From Macrothele yani (taxonomy: Eukaryota > Arthropoda > Arachnida > Araneae > Macrothelidae), in contig CM076997.1 of assembly GCA_039090855.1 (NCBI GenBank), positions 163,524,709-163,588,708 on the forward strand: 64,000 bases of DNA, written 5' to 3'. How positions within the stretch are numbered: position 1 is the first letter of the stretch; each line of letters begins with the position of its first letter. Under the pieces are notes generated by a model. That model searched no databases. It was not told the DNA's origin and was given only the letters and a program-made list of their open reading frames with translations. Of this stretch, positions 11,368 to 23,850 are shown one piece after another. The position numbers and the translations under genes were made by a program.

Positions 11368-12749
11368 CACTCGATGCCTTAATGAAGGAAAGATTCCTGA
11401 GGATTGGAACACCGCTACAATGATCCTGCTACATAAGAAAGGTGACATTGAGGATCTCGGAAACTACAGACCTATCAGCCTCTTATCAGTAGTATATAAA
11501 ATCTTCACTAAAGTTCTTTCACACCGCTTGAAGGTAACACTGGACATGGCTCAACCGAGGGAACAAGCTGGATTCAGGAGTGGCTACAGCACAATAGATC
11601 ATATCCATGTGCTGAGAGAACTAATTGAAAGAGCGAGGGAATATGAACTTCCATTGTGCATGGCTTTTATCGATTATGAAAAAGCCTTTGATTCGGTGAA
11701 ACCATCAGCAGTTACAATGGCTCTAAAAACCTGCGGTATTGAAGATGCATACATTAATATTATTAATAACATCTATGAAAATGCAAATGCAAAGATTCGG
11801 CTGTTTGAAAATACAACACACATAAAAATTGGAAAGGGAGTGAGACAAGGTGACACCATATCTCCGAAGCTCTTTAATGCCACATTGGAGGGTGTTTTTC
11901 AGTCGCTCAGCTGGGAAAACAAAGGGATAAAGATTAATGGAGATTATCTAACCCACCTTCGTTTTGCTGATGACGTAGTCATTTTTGCAACTACCCCATC
12001 ATAGCTGCAGAGTATGATCCAGGAACTTGCTGACAAGAGTAAAGAAGTTGGATTAAAAATGAACTTTCAGAAGACAAAAGTGATGTTCAATGCTTTTACA
12101 AGAAATGAAGATTTATCGATTGATGGAGAAAAGCTGGAGATAACAGACACGTACGTTTATCTTGGACAGCAGATATCAAGTGAGGGTCACATTGATGAAG
12201 AAATTAATCGGCGTACAAAACTTGCCTGGAGAGCTTTTGGAAGAAACAGCATAATTTTCAAGAGCAATATGCCATTATGTCTTAACAGAAAAGTGTTTGA
12301 TCAATGCATCCTTCCAGTGCTTACGTATGGTGCAGAGACGTGGGCCTTAACTAAAAGAGACATACAAAGGCTGCAGACAACTCAAAGAATCATGGAGAGG
12401 TGCATACTTGGTGTAACCAGGAGAGATAAGAAGAGGAACTCGTGGATCCGAAAAATGACAAGAGTGGAAGACATCATGATCAGAGTTAAATCCCTGAAAT
12501 GGCAATGGGCTGGACATACTGCCAGAAGGACAGATCATCGATGGACAGCCGAAATTTTAGATTGGATTCCAAGGGACAGGAAAAGACCCAGAAGAAGACC
12601 ACATGGGAGATGGGTGGATGAAATGCGAAAGTATGCAGGGGTGACATGGAGGAGACTGGCACAAGACAGACCGTCGTGAAGGAAACTTGGGGAGACCTTC
12701 GTCCAGCAGTGGATTGATAATGGTTGACAATGATGATGATGATGATGAT
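11364..12749 (+). mobile_element. RTE-type LINE copy 2, 5' truncated, with RT pseudogene
   Basis: Plus-strand copy that starts inside the RT region and runs to the (GAT)n tail. RT motifs are present: YRPISLLSVVYKIFTK, AFIDYEKAFDSV, GVRQGDTISPKLF, RFADDVVIF. Two in-frame stops break it. One is a TAG at 12002-12004, where sisters have GAG. The other is a TGA at 12677-12679, where sisters have TGG. It has no endonuclease domain. With copy 3 it forms a large inverted repeat. Confidence 0.92.
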
Positions 12750-12773
12750 ATATATATATATATATATATATAT
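12750..12773. repeat. (TA)n centre of the RTE palindrome
   Basis: TA run between (GAT)n of copy 2 and (CAT)n of copy 3. The whole spacer is itself palindromic, so the arms could pair right up to the loop. Confidence 0.95.
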
Positions 12774-15307
12774 CATCATTGTCAACCATTATCAATCCAC
12801 TGCTGGACGAAGGTCTCCCCAAGTTTCCTCCACAACGGTCTGTCTTGTGCCAGTCTCCTCCATGTCACCCCCGCATACTTTCGAATTTCATCCACCCATC
12901 TCCCATGTGGTCTTCTTCTGGGTCTTTTCCTGTCCCTTGGAATCCAATCTAAAATTTCGGCTGTCCATCGATGATCTGTCCTTCTGGCAGTATGTCCAGC
13001 CCATTGCCATTTCAGGGATTTAACTCTGATCATGATGTCTTCCACTCTTGTCATTTTTCGATCCACGAGTTCCTCTTCTTATCTCTCCTGGTTATACCAA
13101 GCATGCACCTCTCCATGCTTCTTTGAGTTGTCTGCAGCCTTTGTATGTCTCTTTTAGTTAAGGTCCACGTCTCTGCACCATATGTAAGCACTGGAAGGAT
13201 GCATTGATCAAACACTTTTCTTTTAAGACATAATGGCATATTGCTCTTGAAAATTATGCTGTTTCTTCCAAAAGCTCTCCAGGCAAGTTTTGTACGCCGA
13301 TTAATTTCTTCACCAATGTGACCCTCACTTGATATCTGCTGTCCAAGATAAACATACGTGTCTGTTATCTCCAGCTTTTCTCCATCAATCGATAAATCTT
13401 CATTTCTTGTAAAAGCATTGAACATCACTTTTGTCTTCTGAAAGTTCATTTTTAATCCCACTTCTTTACTCTTGTCAGCAAGTTCCTGGATCATACTCTG
13501 CAGCTCTGATGGGGTAGTTGCAAAAATGACTACATCATCAGCAAAACGAAGGTGGGTTAGATAATCTCCATTAATCTTTATCCCCTTGTTTTCCCAGCTC
13601 AGCAACTGAAAAACACCCTCCAATGTGGCATTAAAGAGCTTCGGAGATATGGTGTCACCTTGTCTCACTCCCTTTCCAATTTTTACGTGTGTTGTATTTT
13701 CAAACAGCCTAATCTTTGCACTTGCATTTTCATAGATGTTATTAATAATATTAATGTATGCATTTTCAATACCACAGGTTTTCAGAGCCATTGTAACTGA
13801 TGATGGTTTCACCGAATCAAAGGCTTTTTTCATAATCAATAAAAAGCCATGCACAATGGAAGTTCATATTCCCTCGCTCTTTCAATTAGTTCTCTCAGTA
13901 CGTGGATATGATCTATTGTGCTGTAGCCACTCCTGAATCCAGCTTGTTCTCTCGGTTGAGCCATGTCCAGTGTTACCTTCAAGCGGTGTGAAAGAACTTT
14001 AGTGAAGATTTTATAAACTACTGATAGGAGGCTGATAGGTCTGTAGTTTCCGAGATCCTCAATGTCACCTTTCTTATGTAGCAGGATCATTGTAGCGGTG
14101 TTCCAATCCTCAGGAATCTTTCCTTCATTAAGGCATCGAGTGAAAATTTGGGCGAGTACTGTTTCGATTTCTCCACTTGCTTCTTGTATGATGTCTACAG
14201 TAATTCCATCTTCTCCTGGAGCTTTTCCCCGCTTCATGTTCTTGATTGCATGTGCAACTTCTGCTGGAAGGACTGGAGGAACTCTGGTACTGGTATCTTT
14301 CATGATGTCTGGAGTGCATGTATCATCCCTTTCATATAATTTGGAGTAGAAATCTTTTCACTCTTGTCAAAATTTCGCCTCTATTTCTTGTTACAGAACC
14401 ATCTTCTTTTCTCAGTGCCATAATCTGTTTTCTTCCCTTACTGAGATGTCCCTTTGCTATCTTTAGGCTTTGGTTGTTTTCAATTGCTTTCCTCACTAGT
14501 TCCCAGTTGAATTTTCTTACGTCTTCAGTGATACTTTTTCTTACTGTCTTGCATAGCTCTATATATTCCACTTTGGAAGTCACGTCTTCTTTAGTTGTCC
14601 TCATCACTCTTCTTTTTTGCATCAACATTTTCGTTTTTCCTGATAATTTGTTTACATGCAACTTGTTCTTAGACCCAGCTAATTTTGTTGCTGTTTCCAT
14701 AAGAGCTTTGGTTACTTTTCTGTTAACTTCAGAGATGTCCACTTCTTCTGATGTTAGGCCTTCTAAAGCCGAGAACCTGTTCTTCAGTTCCAACTTGAAG
14801 GTATTATGGTGTTTTTTAAGGTTGGTTATGTCAATAGATTTTGTTTGTCTTATGAGCTTGCCACGTTCAAGTTTAGTGTTGAGGTGCATCTTACATCTCA
14901 CCAATCTATGGTCACTACCTGTGTTGAACTTGTTTAGCACACTGCAGTCTTCTATGATGAATTTTTTGTTACACATAATAAAATCAATTTCACTTGTCGT
15001 CCCGTTTGGATGTCTCCATGTCCATTTCGTGTGTGGCTTTTTCTTGAAGAAGGAGTTCAAGATGAAAAACCCTTCTGCCTCTGCAAACTCAACGAGAGTA
15101 TTTCCACGCTGGTTTCTGTTGCCGTGACCGAATTTACCTACTGAAGTTTCATTCTGTTGCCGTTGCCCTATTTTTGCATTGAAATCTCCCATAATTATTT
15201 TCAAGTGCTGCTTACCTTTATTATTTAGATGACAAATTTCCTCATAAAATTCTTCAATTTCTTCTTCAGGATGACTTGTGGTGGGTGCATAAGTTTGAAT
15301 AATCTGA

Positions 15308-15310
<3 letters not shown>
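12774..15310 (-). mobile_element. RTE-type LINE copy 3, 5' truncated
   Basis: Minus-strand copy, tail-to-tail with copy 2. Its 5' end abuts (TA)n at 15311. It extends about 1.16 kb further 5' than copy 2 and is collinear with copy 1. Confidence 0.92.
12782..15310 (-). pseudogene. RTE endonuclease-reverse transcriptase, copy 3, three frameshifts
   Basis: The endonuclease part (QTYAPTTSHPEEEIEEF, MGDFNAKIGQRQQNE, SEIDFIM, SDHRLV) and the RT part (GVRQGDTISPKLF, RFADDVVIF) are both readable in several frames. Frame changes lie near 14355 (an extra C relative to copy 1), near 13830-13850 (T and A runs longer by one than in sisters) and near 13060 (one G missing before ATCCACGAG). Two are homopolymer length changes. 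It cannot make a full protein as read. Confidence 0.9.

Positions 15311-15342
<32 letters not shown>
15311..15342. repeat. (TA)n tract at the 5' end of RTE copy 3
   Basis: Sixteen or so TA repeats directly adjoining the truncated RTE end. Confidence 0.95.
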
Positions 15343-15344
<2 letters not shown>

Positions 15345-15986
15345 TCAAAAGCTTTAGAGAACAACTTAATAAAACCAAAGAGTCAGAAAAACAAAAATTC
15401 AGAAATCAAAAATCTCCATATGTCCACCCAATGCAGCTTGACAAAATAGCGATTCAGTTATACATATTATACAAAAGAGCTAAACAGAAACACTTGCAAA
15501 ACTATCCAAATTCCGTAGTGAGCTATACAAATTGAGAATAAAGTGAATATAAACATGAAAGTTAAAGGTAGTAAAATACAATTGATAATAAAGTGAATAT
15601 GAACATGAAAGTTTAAGTAATAAAATCAAATAATACAAAACTACGAATCCAAGACCAAGTAAACAAGAAACAAGGCGGAACCATCCCAATGATGTAAAAG
15701 TGCACTCTTCTTATCAGAGGGACATTAGTGCTTAAAGACGGCTTTTCAAATCAAGTAAAGACTTGTAAATGACAAAAGCCGCGCGAATATCCTCTAGGTC
15801 ACCAAACGAATAGAAGAGATATTTGGGGGACCTGACAGTAAAGTCGTTTGTTTGGAGAGCTAAGTGTGGGGATCAGTTGTGAGATGTTGATGTATGTTCA
15901 ACGTAAAGTAAGTGTATGTACAAGTGAATGAACTATCCGCCTTTAATTTATGTTGGTGCTTTTATCTTCCTGATTTGAAGAACAAA
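15343..15986. other. no gene seen; small direct repeat
   Basis: AT-rich sequence. Near 15532-15640 a segment containing GAATAAAGTGAATATAAACA is repeated once at a step of about 59 bp. Otherwise nothing is recognised. The left terminal repeat of the following mariner should lie near the right edge but I could not find it. Confidence 0.4.
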
Positions 15987-17108
15987 ATGAGTGACATAAA
16001 ACACGAGGAGACCCATGTTCGTCGTTGTATGCTGCATGAATTTCACAAGGTGATCAATGCAACCGCGGCCACCAATGACATTTACGCTATCCGAATGCGT
16101 TAAATGTCTGCAAGTGCCTGCGTTGGTTCGTCCAATTCCGGTCTGGGAATTTTGAACTTACTGATGCCCCTACTGCATGAAGGTCGATGGAGCTGGACAA
16201 TGACGTGTTGCGTGCAGCCGTTGATGCAGATCCTCGTTAAACCATTGATGAATTAACCAAACATCTTAATGCCTCATGGTCTACTGTTCAAGATCACATG
16301 TAACAGATAGGGAAAGTCTATAGACAAGGTGTCAGAGTCCCACACCAAGCTTCACCTGACAACAAAGCCCATCGTTCTACCATCTGCAACTCTTTGCTCA
16401 GCCGACTGGAAAAGTATCCATTTCTTCATGAAATTATCACTGGAGATGAAAAGTGGGTTTTTTGCGTGAACAACAAACGCAAAAACGAATGGCATTCTCC
16501 ACGTCAGACACCAGTTCGTACGCCAAAACCAGGCCTACACCCCAAAAACGTTTTTCTCTCTGCTTGGTGGACTACAGATAGCATAGTTCACTTTGAGCCC
16601 TTGGAACCCGGATAGACCGGAACAGCAGACTTTTAATTTCAACAAATGGACCGTTTGAAGCAATCTCTTACTATAAAATATCCAGCATTAGTCAACATAG
16701 AAGGTGTCATCCTCCAGAATGACAACGCGAGATCTCACACGGCGAGACGGACCTAGCAGACGATCAGAGATTTTGGCTGGAAAGTTCTGTCCCATCCCCC
16801 TTATTTCTCTGAAATTGCATCATCTGATTACCATTTGTTCCGATCTTTGAATCACTTTCTTAATGGTTAAATATTCCACAATATTGATTATGTCAAAACG
16901 GGGCTCTCCGACTTCTTGGCGTCACAGCCAACATCTTTTTTATAAAGACAGCATTGAAAGTTTAGCTTCACGATGGGCAAGTGTGATCTATAATGATGGC
17001 AATTATATAACTGATGAAAAAATAAACGTCTTCCCTCACAAAAAGTGTTTCTTTTCTTTTCCAAAAGCGACATTACTTTCCGGTCCCAACAATAAAATGA
17101 ACTTGTAA
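15987..17108 (+). pseudogene. mariner transposase pseudogene (DD34D type)
   Basis: A decayed mariner-family transposase. The N-terminal helix-turn-helix region is recognisable from HEFHKV near 16040, and the linker block QIGKVYRQGVRVPHQ lies near 16310-16345. The first catalytic motif ITGDEKWV is near 16437, the second reads QNDNARSHTARR near 16715, and the third SSDYHLF near 16825, so all three Asp residues can still be seen. The usual SPDLAP preceding the third is altered to SEIAS. Stops and frame changes separate the blocks. The readable C-terminus ends at 17108. Spacing between the second and third motifs fits the DD34D mariner pattern rather than the DD34E Tc1 pattern. Confidence 0.85.
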
Positions 17109-17381
17109 AATATCGACTCACCTCTTGCAAAGGAGTTAGGGGAACCACACAACGATCAAGCCAGCACTAACTTGCGTTCAACTCGAAGAACACTGTACGA
17201 CGACCAAGCAAGCACAAACGTTACATCTAACTGAATAACCAATGCACATTTCGGCTACAATCTACAATCCCAAATAGAGATAGTAAATAGACAGGATGAG
17301 TAGGTGTTGTCACATAAGTTGAAGAAATCTTCAAAAACTCACGACCCATCGAGCTGTACTTTAGGAAAGGAAATAAGTAAC
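17109..17381. other. no gene seen (right flank of mariner)
   Basis: I could not identify a mariner terminal repeat here. No coding signal. Confidence 0.3.
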
Positions 17382-17555
17382 TTTGTAGGGTCATATATTA
17401 GTCATATGTCTCCAATTGAAGTTTCAATGAATCGTTGAAAAAATTGAATTTTTCCATTTGTTCAATCAGCTTTTAAAAGGTACACCAACCAAGCGCTTTT
17501 TTCGATTCATGGAAAATTCAATTGGACACATGTAACTAATATATGACTCTACAAA
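17382..17555. repeat. MITE-like inverted-repeat element
   Basis: About 174 bp with imperfect inverted arms of about 52 bp: TTTGTAGGGTCATATATTAG on the left against the complement of CTAATATATGACTCTACAAA on the right, continuing inward through the TCCAATTGAA region. No coding capacity. The form suits a non-autonomous DNA element, family unknown. Confidence 0.6.
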
Positions 17556-18849
17556 CGGTGTCAGAGTTAGTTCCTGCACCAATGTACTTCTAATTGTTGA
17601 GTCGCCTTCGCAAATGCACACTTTCTACATTCTGTGTTAATGGTGAACTGAAATCTGACCCAATGTCAGTGGTGTCAAACGTAGGAACCCCTTCAGAATA
17701 AATAATATACCATTAGGTCAGAAACCATTTAACTAGTAGAAACTCAATTTATATTATTAATAGAACATAGAAACTCAAAAGGAAAGTTAAATAAGAGGTA
17801 TACATCACAAATGACAATATCACAATTTAATACCCAATATTTTGCAAATGTTGAATGTCTTTGTAGTGTAACCCCAAGGTGGAATAAATACTGCCTCCTT
17901 ATGAAGCACGCTGCAATAGCGAACCTGCAGTGTAACACTGAGGCCTAGAAATCTTTGAATGGATTACGTTACACGTGTTCTCCGACAGATTAGAGTGAAA
18001 TCCAGTGCTTAAATCTAATCCTTTAATGCAACGTGCACGACACAATCTAGAAATGGGAAAACCAGATGAAGGTAAAGTAAGAACCACGAATATCCTCCAA
18101 TGAAGTTGCCTGTGTGAAAATTTTCCGTTGAATGAATTCTAATATTTGTTTTATTCTTGATTATTTTCCGCTTTTGTGCTAAGTGCCGACTAGTCTAAAC
18201 ATCATTTAAATAATTGTGCGGAAATGCGGTTGATGTTCATGGTGATAGAACATTTCACCAGATAATATTTTGCGGGAAAGCTGGATTTATTTGCTAAGCT
18301 GTAAATACGGAAATACGTTTTTTTTTCAATTATATGGCAGTTCATACTTTAAGACAAAGTACCTTTCTTAATTCTTAAAAAAATACCGTTTGTCTAACTT
18401 AGTTCCAATTGGCTGCTAACGTTCTGCTGTAAGCTCTGGAAACAACAAGTTTGCGCCAACTCGGAAATGTTATTAAGCATTCTCTAAAGTATGCTATCTT
18501 AATTCGGGGCATAGATGTTTTTTCGATACTCTTTTTAGGAGAATCATTCCGACCTCTCTCTGAAAAATATTTTTTTCTCAATCTTTTTTCTGATACGTAT
18601 TATAGAAACGATGAACTTGTAGACGGACCTTTAGATGAAGTTGATCGTGAGCAGACAATTTGCTTTGTTTTAAGAAATGGTGCTGAAAAACTGGCAATTG
18701 AAACAAAAAAGAACATCTTAGCTTATTTATTATGTATGATTTAGAGATTACAGCTGCATGTTGTAGCTGATTATAACTGTGGCGAACGGAGAGTAAAATT
18801 CAGATTACACATTTTTGCGATTGAATGCAAGCCTGACATGCATCTTTAG
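17556..18849. other. no gene seen
   Basis: AT-rich sequence with many stops in all frames. I recognise no element or RNA. Confidence 0.4.
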
Positions 18850-19052
18850 GCAAGGGGGGTTAACGACCACCGTGAGCAACTTGGGGGGCTGTAAGTAATC
18901 GCTTGCCCCTAACTGACGGCCACTGGTTGCAGGAAAGGGAGAGAGTTGGTAATCTAAGACTAACACCATCAATTTTGTACAAGCATTCCAACTCGTACTG
19001 ATCTCGGACGAATAGTAAAATGCTAGCTGTTAGACCACTGCGTCACCAGTTC
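18850..19052 (-). mobile_element. tRNA-derived SINE, family 1, old copy
   Basis: Matches the family-1 body in the order expected on the minus strand: TTAACGACCACCGTGAGCAA, a GCCACTGGTTGCAGGAAAGG block, then the tRNA-like head GACCACTGCGTCACC. It is diverged and lacks a clear A-tail and duplication. Confidence 0.8.
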
Positions 19053-19440
19053 GACCTTGAACTGTTTTAATGAGTAATAATGAATGACTGTGGTGAGAGG
19101 AATACATTAAGAAAAAAAAGCTCCAGAAGAGATAAGAGCTTTTCGTCGCTCGAAAAGCACATGGCTGCCTTTGATTTCTTGCATGGTTGCAAATTCTCCA
19201 CGACCTATTCACAGCTGAGCTCTCTATACTCCAAGAAAATACCTTTTAGCCTAGACATATGACCTTTAGGCACATTAAATAAAACTTTTAGGGTACCTAA
19301 CTGTCTTTACTGATTCAGATCCGTTTCAATAAACTCGTCATGATGTAAATTTCTTCGTGTAAACCATAGATATTAGAGTTCTTAAGTTCAGAGTGGTTTC
19401 CATTACTGAAAAACTTATGTTTTAATCTTGTCTTTCATGG
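19053..19440. other. no gene seen
   Basis: Short open frames only; nothing recognised. Confidence 0.3.
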
Positions 19441-20520
19441 TTCCTCCGTTCAGATTTCAGTTCTTAATCAAGCTCTTTGTGGTTTGCTTCATTTCTCGTG
19501 TTAGATCTTATTCATGATCTACCTTGTTTGCTTCATTCTTCTTTTTCGCTCTTAATCATGTTCTGCCATGGTTTTTTTCTTCTTCTTTTAGCACTTAATT
19601 GTGTTATCTGTGCTCATTTCCTGTGTGAACTCTTAATCATGTGCTGTATAATTTGCTTCATTTCTTGTATTAACTCTTAAATGGGGTCTATGTTGCTTGC
19701 TTCTTTTTTGTATTAACTCTTAATTACATTCTGTGCGGTTTGCTTCATTTCTTGTGCTACATCTTTTCCATGTTCTATGTGGTTTTCTTCATTTTTCTGT
19801 TACGTCTGAATCATGTTCTGTGATGTTTTCTTCATTCTTGCTGTTAGCTCTTAATCATGTTATGTGTGTTCATTTCTCGTATTAACCCTTAATCATGTTC
19901 TGTGTGGCTTGCTTCTTTTTTGTATTAACTCGTAATACTGTTCTGCGTGGTTTGCTTCATTTCTTCTGTTAGGTCTAATCCATGTTCTATGTGGTTTCCT
20001 TCATTTTTCTGATAGGTCTTAATCATGTTCTAGGATGTTTTCTTCATTCTTCGTCTTAGCTCTTAATCATGTTATGTGTGTACATTTCTCGTGTTAACTC
20101 TTAATAATGTTCTGTGTGGCTTGCTTCATTTCTCGTATTAACTCTTAATTGTGTTCGGCGTGGCTTGCTCCGTTTATGGTGGTATTAACTCCTTAATTAT
20201 GTTCTGCGTGGCTTGCGTCATTTCTGCTATTAAATCTTAATTATGCTCTGTATGGCTTGCTTCTTTTTTGTATTAACTCTTAATTATTTTCTATGTTATT
20301 TGCTTCATTTCTCGTATTAACTCTTAATTGTGTTCTGCGTGGCTTGCGTCATTTCTCGTATTAACTCTTAATTATGTTCTGTATGGCTTGCTTCTTTTTG
20401 CTATTAACTCTTAATTATTTTCCATGTGATTTGCTTCATTTCTGATATTAGCTCTTAATCATATTCTGTGTGTCTTGCTTTATTTCTCTTGTTAGCTTTT
20501 GATGTTGTTACGCAAATTTC
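19441..20520. repeat. minisatellite, ~47-bp unit, about two dozen diverged copies
   Basis: The unit reads roughly AACTCTTAATTATGTTCTGT followed by GGCTTGCTTCATTTCTCGTA. Units differ by substitutions and small indels, and both GTGTGG and GCGTGG variants alternate. The open frames inside are by-products of the repeat. Confidence 0.9.
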
Positions 20521-21354
20521 TTCATTCCTGATCTTACGTCTTACGCGTGTTCTGTTTTTTTTTCATTCTTAAGTCATAATTCTGGATAACGATTCTTCAT
20601 TCAGGATCTCAGTTACTTTTGTCTCACGTGATTTTTGCAGAAATTCCTTACATTTAATTTGTGAATAGGAATTAATGCATGTATGATATTGAATTTCGTT
20701 TACGTGTGACGTTCCCAGCTAACTCTTTGATGCGGAATTCATTTCTAAATCTTGCGTCCATATAATTCCTTTAGTATACATCTTGGTTCTAACTGATATG
20801 TCTGAATAGCTATTTTTGCTAATAACTTTAATTGCAATCTTCCTAATCAAGTGTTCTGGACTATAGTTGTACCAGCAACGATGTATGACAATAGTACATG
20901 ACCAATTACCAGGTGTATGGGGAATATAATATGTTGCATGAAATGAAACATCTCATGTGAGTGTTAAGCAAGGAAATATAGCTACAGATGAAACCATAAG
21001 AAGAAGAATTATGCAATGGGATTTTAAAGAAGGCAGCAGAAGAAAGACTGCGCTGTCATGCCTTGCGAAATGACATGTTTACAGATGGATTTAGATGCAG
21101 GAGCCCTGGAAGTTATGAATATTAATTGTCTGGAAAGACGGGATAATGAGAATTCAACATGAATAAATCTCTTGCGCAAACAACGATGTGAAGACAAACA
21201 TTTTAAAGTTAGAGAAGTACGACAAAGTTAAGTCAAGTATCTGCAGTAGTTACACTACCTAGTTATGGAAGATATAGGTCTACACAGAAGAAGAAAGGCA
21301 GTTTTAAATCTTGTATAGCAGGAAAGCTTTTTAAGATGAATAAAGTCTAATTAC
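20521..21354. other. no gene seen
   Basis: Nothing recognised on either strand. Confidence 0.3.
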
Positions 21355-21775
21355 ATGTCATCATCATTTTCATCATCGTCAGCCATTATCAATCCACTGC
21401 TGGATGAAAGTCTCCCCAAGTTTCTTCCACAACGGTCTGTCTTGTGCCATTCTTCTCCACGTTACTCACGTATACTTTCGAATTTCCTCCACCCATCTCC
21501 CATGTGGTCTTCTTCTGGGTCTTTTCCTGTCCCTTGGAACCCAATCTAAAATTTCGGCTGTCCATCCATGGTCTGTCTTTCTGGCAATATGTCCAGCCAA
21601 TTGCCATTTCAGGGATTTAACTCTGATCATGATGTCTTCCACTCTTGTCATGTTTCGGATCCACGAGTTCCTCTTCTTATCTCTCCTGGTTACACCAAGC
21701 ATGCACCTCTCCCTGCTGCTTTGAGTTGTCTGCAGCCTTTGTATGTCTCTTTTAGTTAAGGTCCACGTCTCTGTA
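21355..21775 (-). mobile_element. RTE-type LINE fragment (3' end only)
   Basis: About 420 bp matching the last part of the RTE reading frame and the 3' tail (TGACGATGATGAAAATGATG). Readable residues include TRRDKKRNSWIRNMTRVED and RDRKRPRRRPHGRW. The match stops at about 21775, a typical dead-on-arrival 5' truncation. More diverged than copies 1-4. Confidence 0.9.
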
Positions 21776-22978
21776 CCTTTATGTTAACACACACATCGTT
21801 CACCTGAGCGATTAGCTGTTATTTACATATTGAAGTTTTCGATATATTTTTGTACTATGTAACATAAATGTATATTTCAAGCATACTATGTAACATAAAT
21901 TAGGTATTTCAAGCATGGTATGCGGCGTACTCGAAACCTTCAATTTCATGTGCCCTCCATTCTTAAGGGAGGGTGATGGGATGTAAAAGATGTACTACAG
22001 AGTTGAAGTATTTGAGGTGGGATATAAAGACGTACTACAGAGATTTGGGAAAACATTTCGCTGCGGAGCAAAAGGATGATGTTTGTTCCTCGTCACCGGC
22101 GACTTTCTATTTTGCTACACAACTTATTGGAGCGTTTCGCATGAAATATTGTATACTTACTTAGGACTACTAGAACACTTTGATTACAATATTTGAGTAC
22201 GATTAATAAATGCCAAATTTATGCGTTCAGCATTACACTTCCTGCTGAGATCTACTAAAGGCCGCTGTCGCACCCATTCGATTTTGAATAAATCTATCGG
22301 ACTTGTACCTACCACTGAACAAGTGGCTTGAGAGTATGCCTCAAATTTCAGTTATGCAACATTCGAATAAAATCATCCACGTAAATTAAAGTTTCATAAA
22401 TGCAGCGTCCTTTAAAATGGCTCTGATAGCATCATAAAGTTTAATATTGTTACGAACTCATTTTTAGCCAAAATGGTGGAGCACAGGTGACATAAACGCG
22501 ACATGCTGGTTACGCGATTAAGAAGAGCCTGAGTTCCAGTACCGATGAGTCATCGAATGTTTGTCTGTTGGTGACACTGGATCTCCATCTTCCCTGAAAC
22601 TGGTCCAATTTAGGGACGAGGGACTATTTCTGGCAATAGTAGGGGGCCGCAACGGTCGTTAAACCAAGAAGAAAAGGAACGGGAAAAGAATGTTAATTTA
22701 ACCCTGGATTTGGGAAATTGTAGTTCTATAAATAAGACTTTATATCATTGGACTGAATTCTAACTTGTTAAAAGGACACCGGGATGCAACGTCATAAAAT
22801 CCACGATTCTCGGGATGACGTCATAACAGAATTCAATTGCGCTCTTCTAGACGAATAATTATTCAGACGTAATATTTTAATTAATAATTACATCCTATGA
22901 CAAAAACTACAGTCCCAAAACATTATCTCTGTATCTAATGTAACGTTTTGTACTGAATATTACGCGAGGAATGCGTGG
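21776..22978. other. no gene seen; short local repeat
   Basis: Near 21845-21925 the segment ACTATGTAACATAAAT with TTTCAAGCAT recurs two to three times. The rest is unrecognised. Confidence 0.4.
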
Positions 22979-23200
22979 CGGGGCCTTTCCGGTGGCACAG
23001 TGGTCTAAGAGTTAACTTATGACCATTCTCCGAGATGGGTCCATGTTCAAATCCCGGTAAAGCATGGATGTTGTGTTTGTGTTACGGCACTGCCTCTCAC
23101 CATTAGCTGAATCAGTGAGCCTAAAGTAGAGACAGGCGACTGCTTATAACTCATCTATTTGCTGACGGTGGTAGTTATAACAAATACAAAACGGTGCCTA
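22979..23200 (+). mobile_element. tRNA-derived SINE, family 1, diverged copy
   Basis: The tRNA-like head GGTGGCACAGTGGTCTAAGA (A box) and TTCAAATCCCGG (B box) are followed by the family body (GCATGGATGTTGTGTTTGTG, GGCGACTGCTTATAAC). No clear A-tail. Confidence 0.85.
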
Positions 23201-23689
23201 TAGCGACTGAGATCCAGATTTATTACACCTGGTAATAACGTTTTATGTACTTTTTAAGTATCTGTTATTTCTGAATTTGCACGCCGACAAGTTTTTATCC
23301 TTGAAAACTCTGAAATCAGCAGAAACATTCAGGTAATATTATTTTATTCAAAAATTTATGTCATCACGATTTAGTTTACTGGTCAATTTGCTGATTTTTG
23401 TTCTTCTTTCCAGAACTTAATTCCAACCATGAGCAACGCTAAGGGTTATAAACATTCATTCCTTTCTAATTTAGTTCCACTCGTTCCAAAGAAGACACAA
23501 CGTCAGCGGCTTAAGGAAAGCACACCATCCATGCTTCATAAAGGACTCGAACCTAGGACCACCTCGAACGTCCAGCTGGAAAATCACATTGACATGTCAA
23601 TGAGGCAACACGATTCACACAGACACACATACACACAGTTTCGTTTATCCAAACAGCGTAGTATCTTGCAGGCGGTTTTCTATTTTAGA
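23201..23689. other. no gene seen; possible SINE scrap
   Basis: Around 23525-23570 the sequence CATCCATGCTTCATAAAGGA with CTCGAACC recalls the complement of the SINE B-box region, but the match is too short to call. Confidence 0.3.
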
Positions 23690-23850
23690 AGGATAACGCT
23701 TGGCCACACAAAACATACAGGACCTGCGAGATCACCGGATCTATGACCCATCGAGTATGTATAAGACCTCAGAAGGAAACGTTTCCAAGCCTCTCCTTGG
23801 CAGCTCGGAAATGCCGTTGAATAATGAGACCGAAAAAATGTTGCGTTGTC
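23690..23850 (+). pseudogene. Tc1-like transposase fragment (C-terminal)
   Basis: One readable block, GPARSPDL-stop-PIEYV, corresponds to the third catalytic region of Tc1-like transposases, with its Glu retained. The flanks do not extend the match convincingly, and no terminal repeat is seen. Confidence 0.6.

Noticed and set aside
19477..19680. Membrane-like small open frame
   Set aside because: Translation of the 47-bp minisatellite; no start context or homology.
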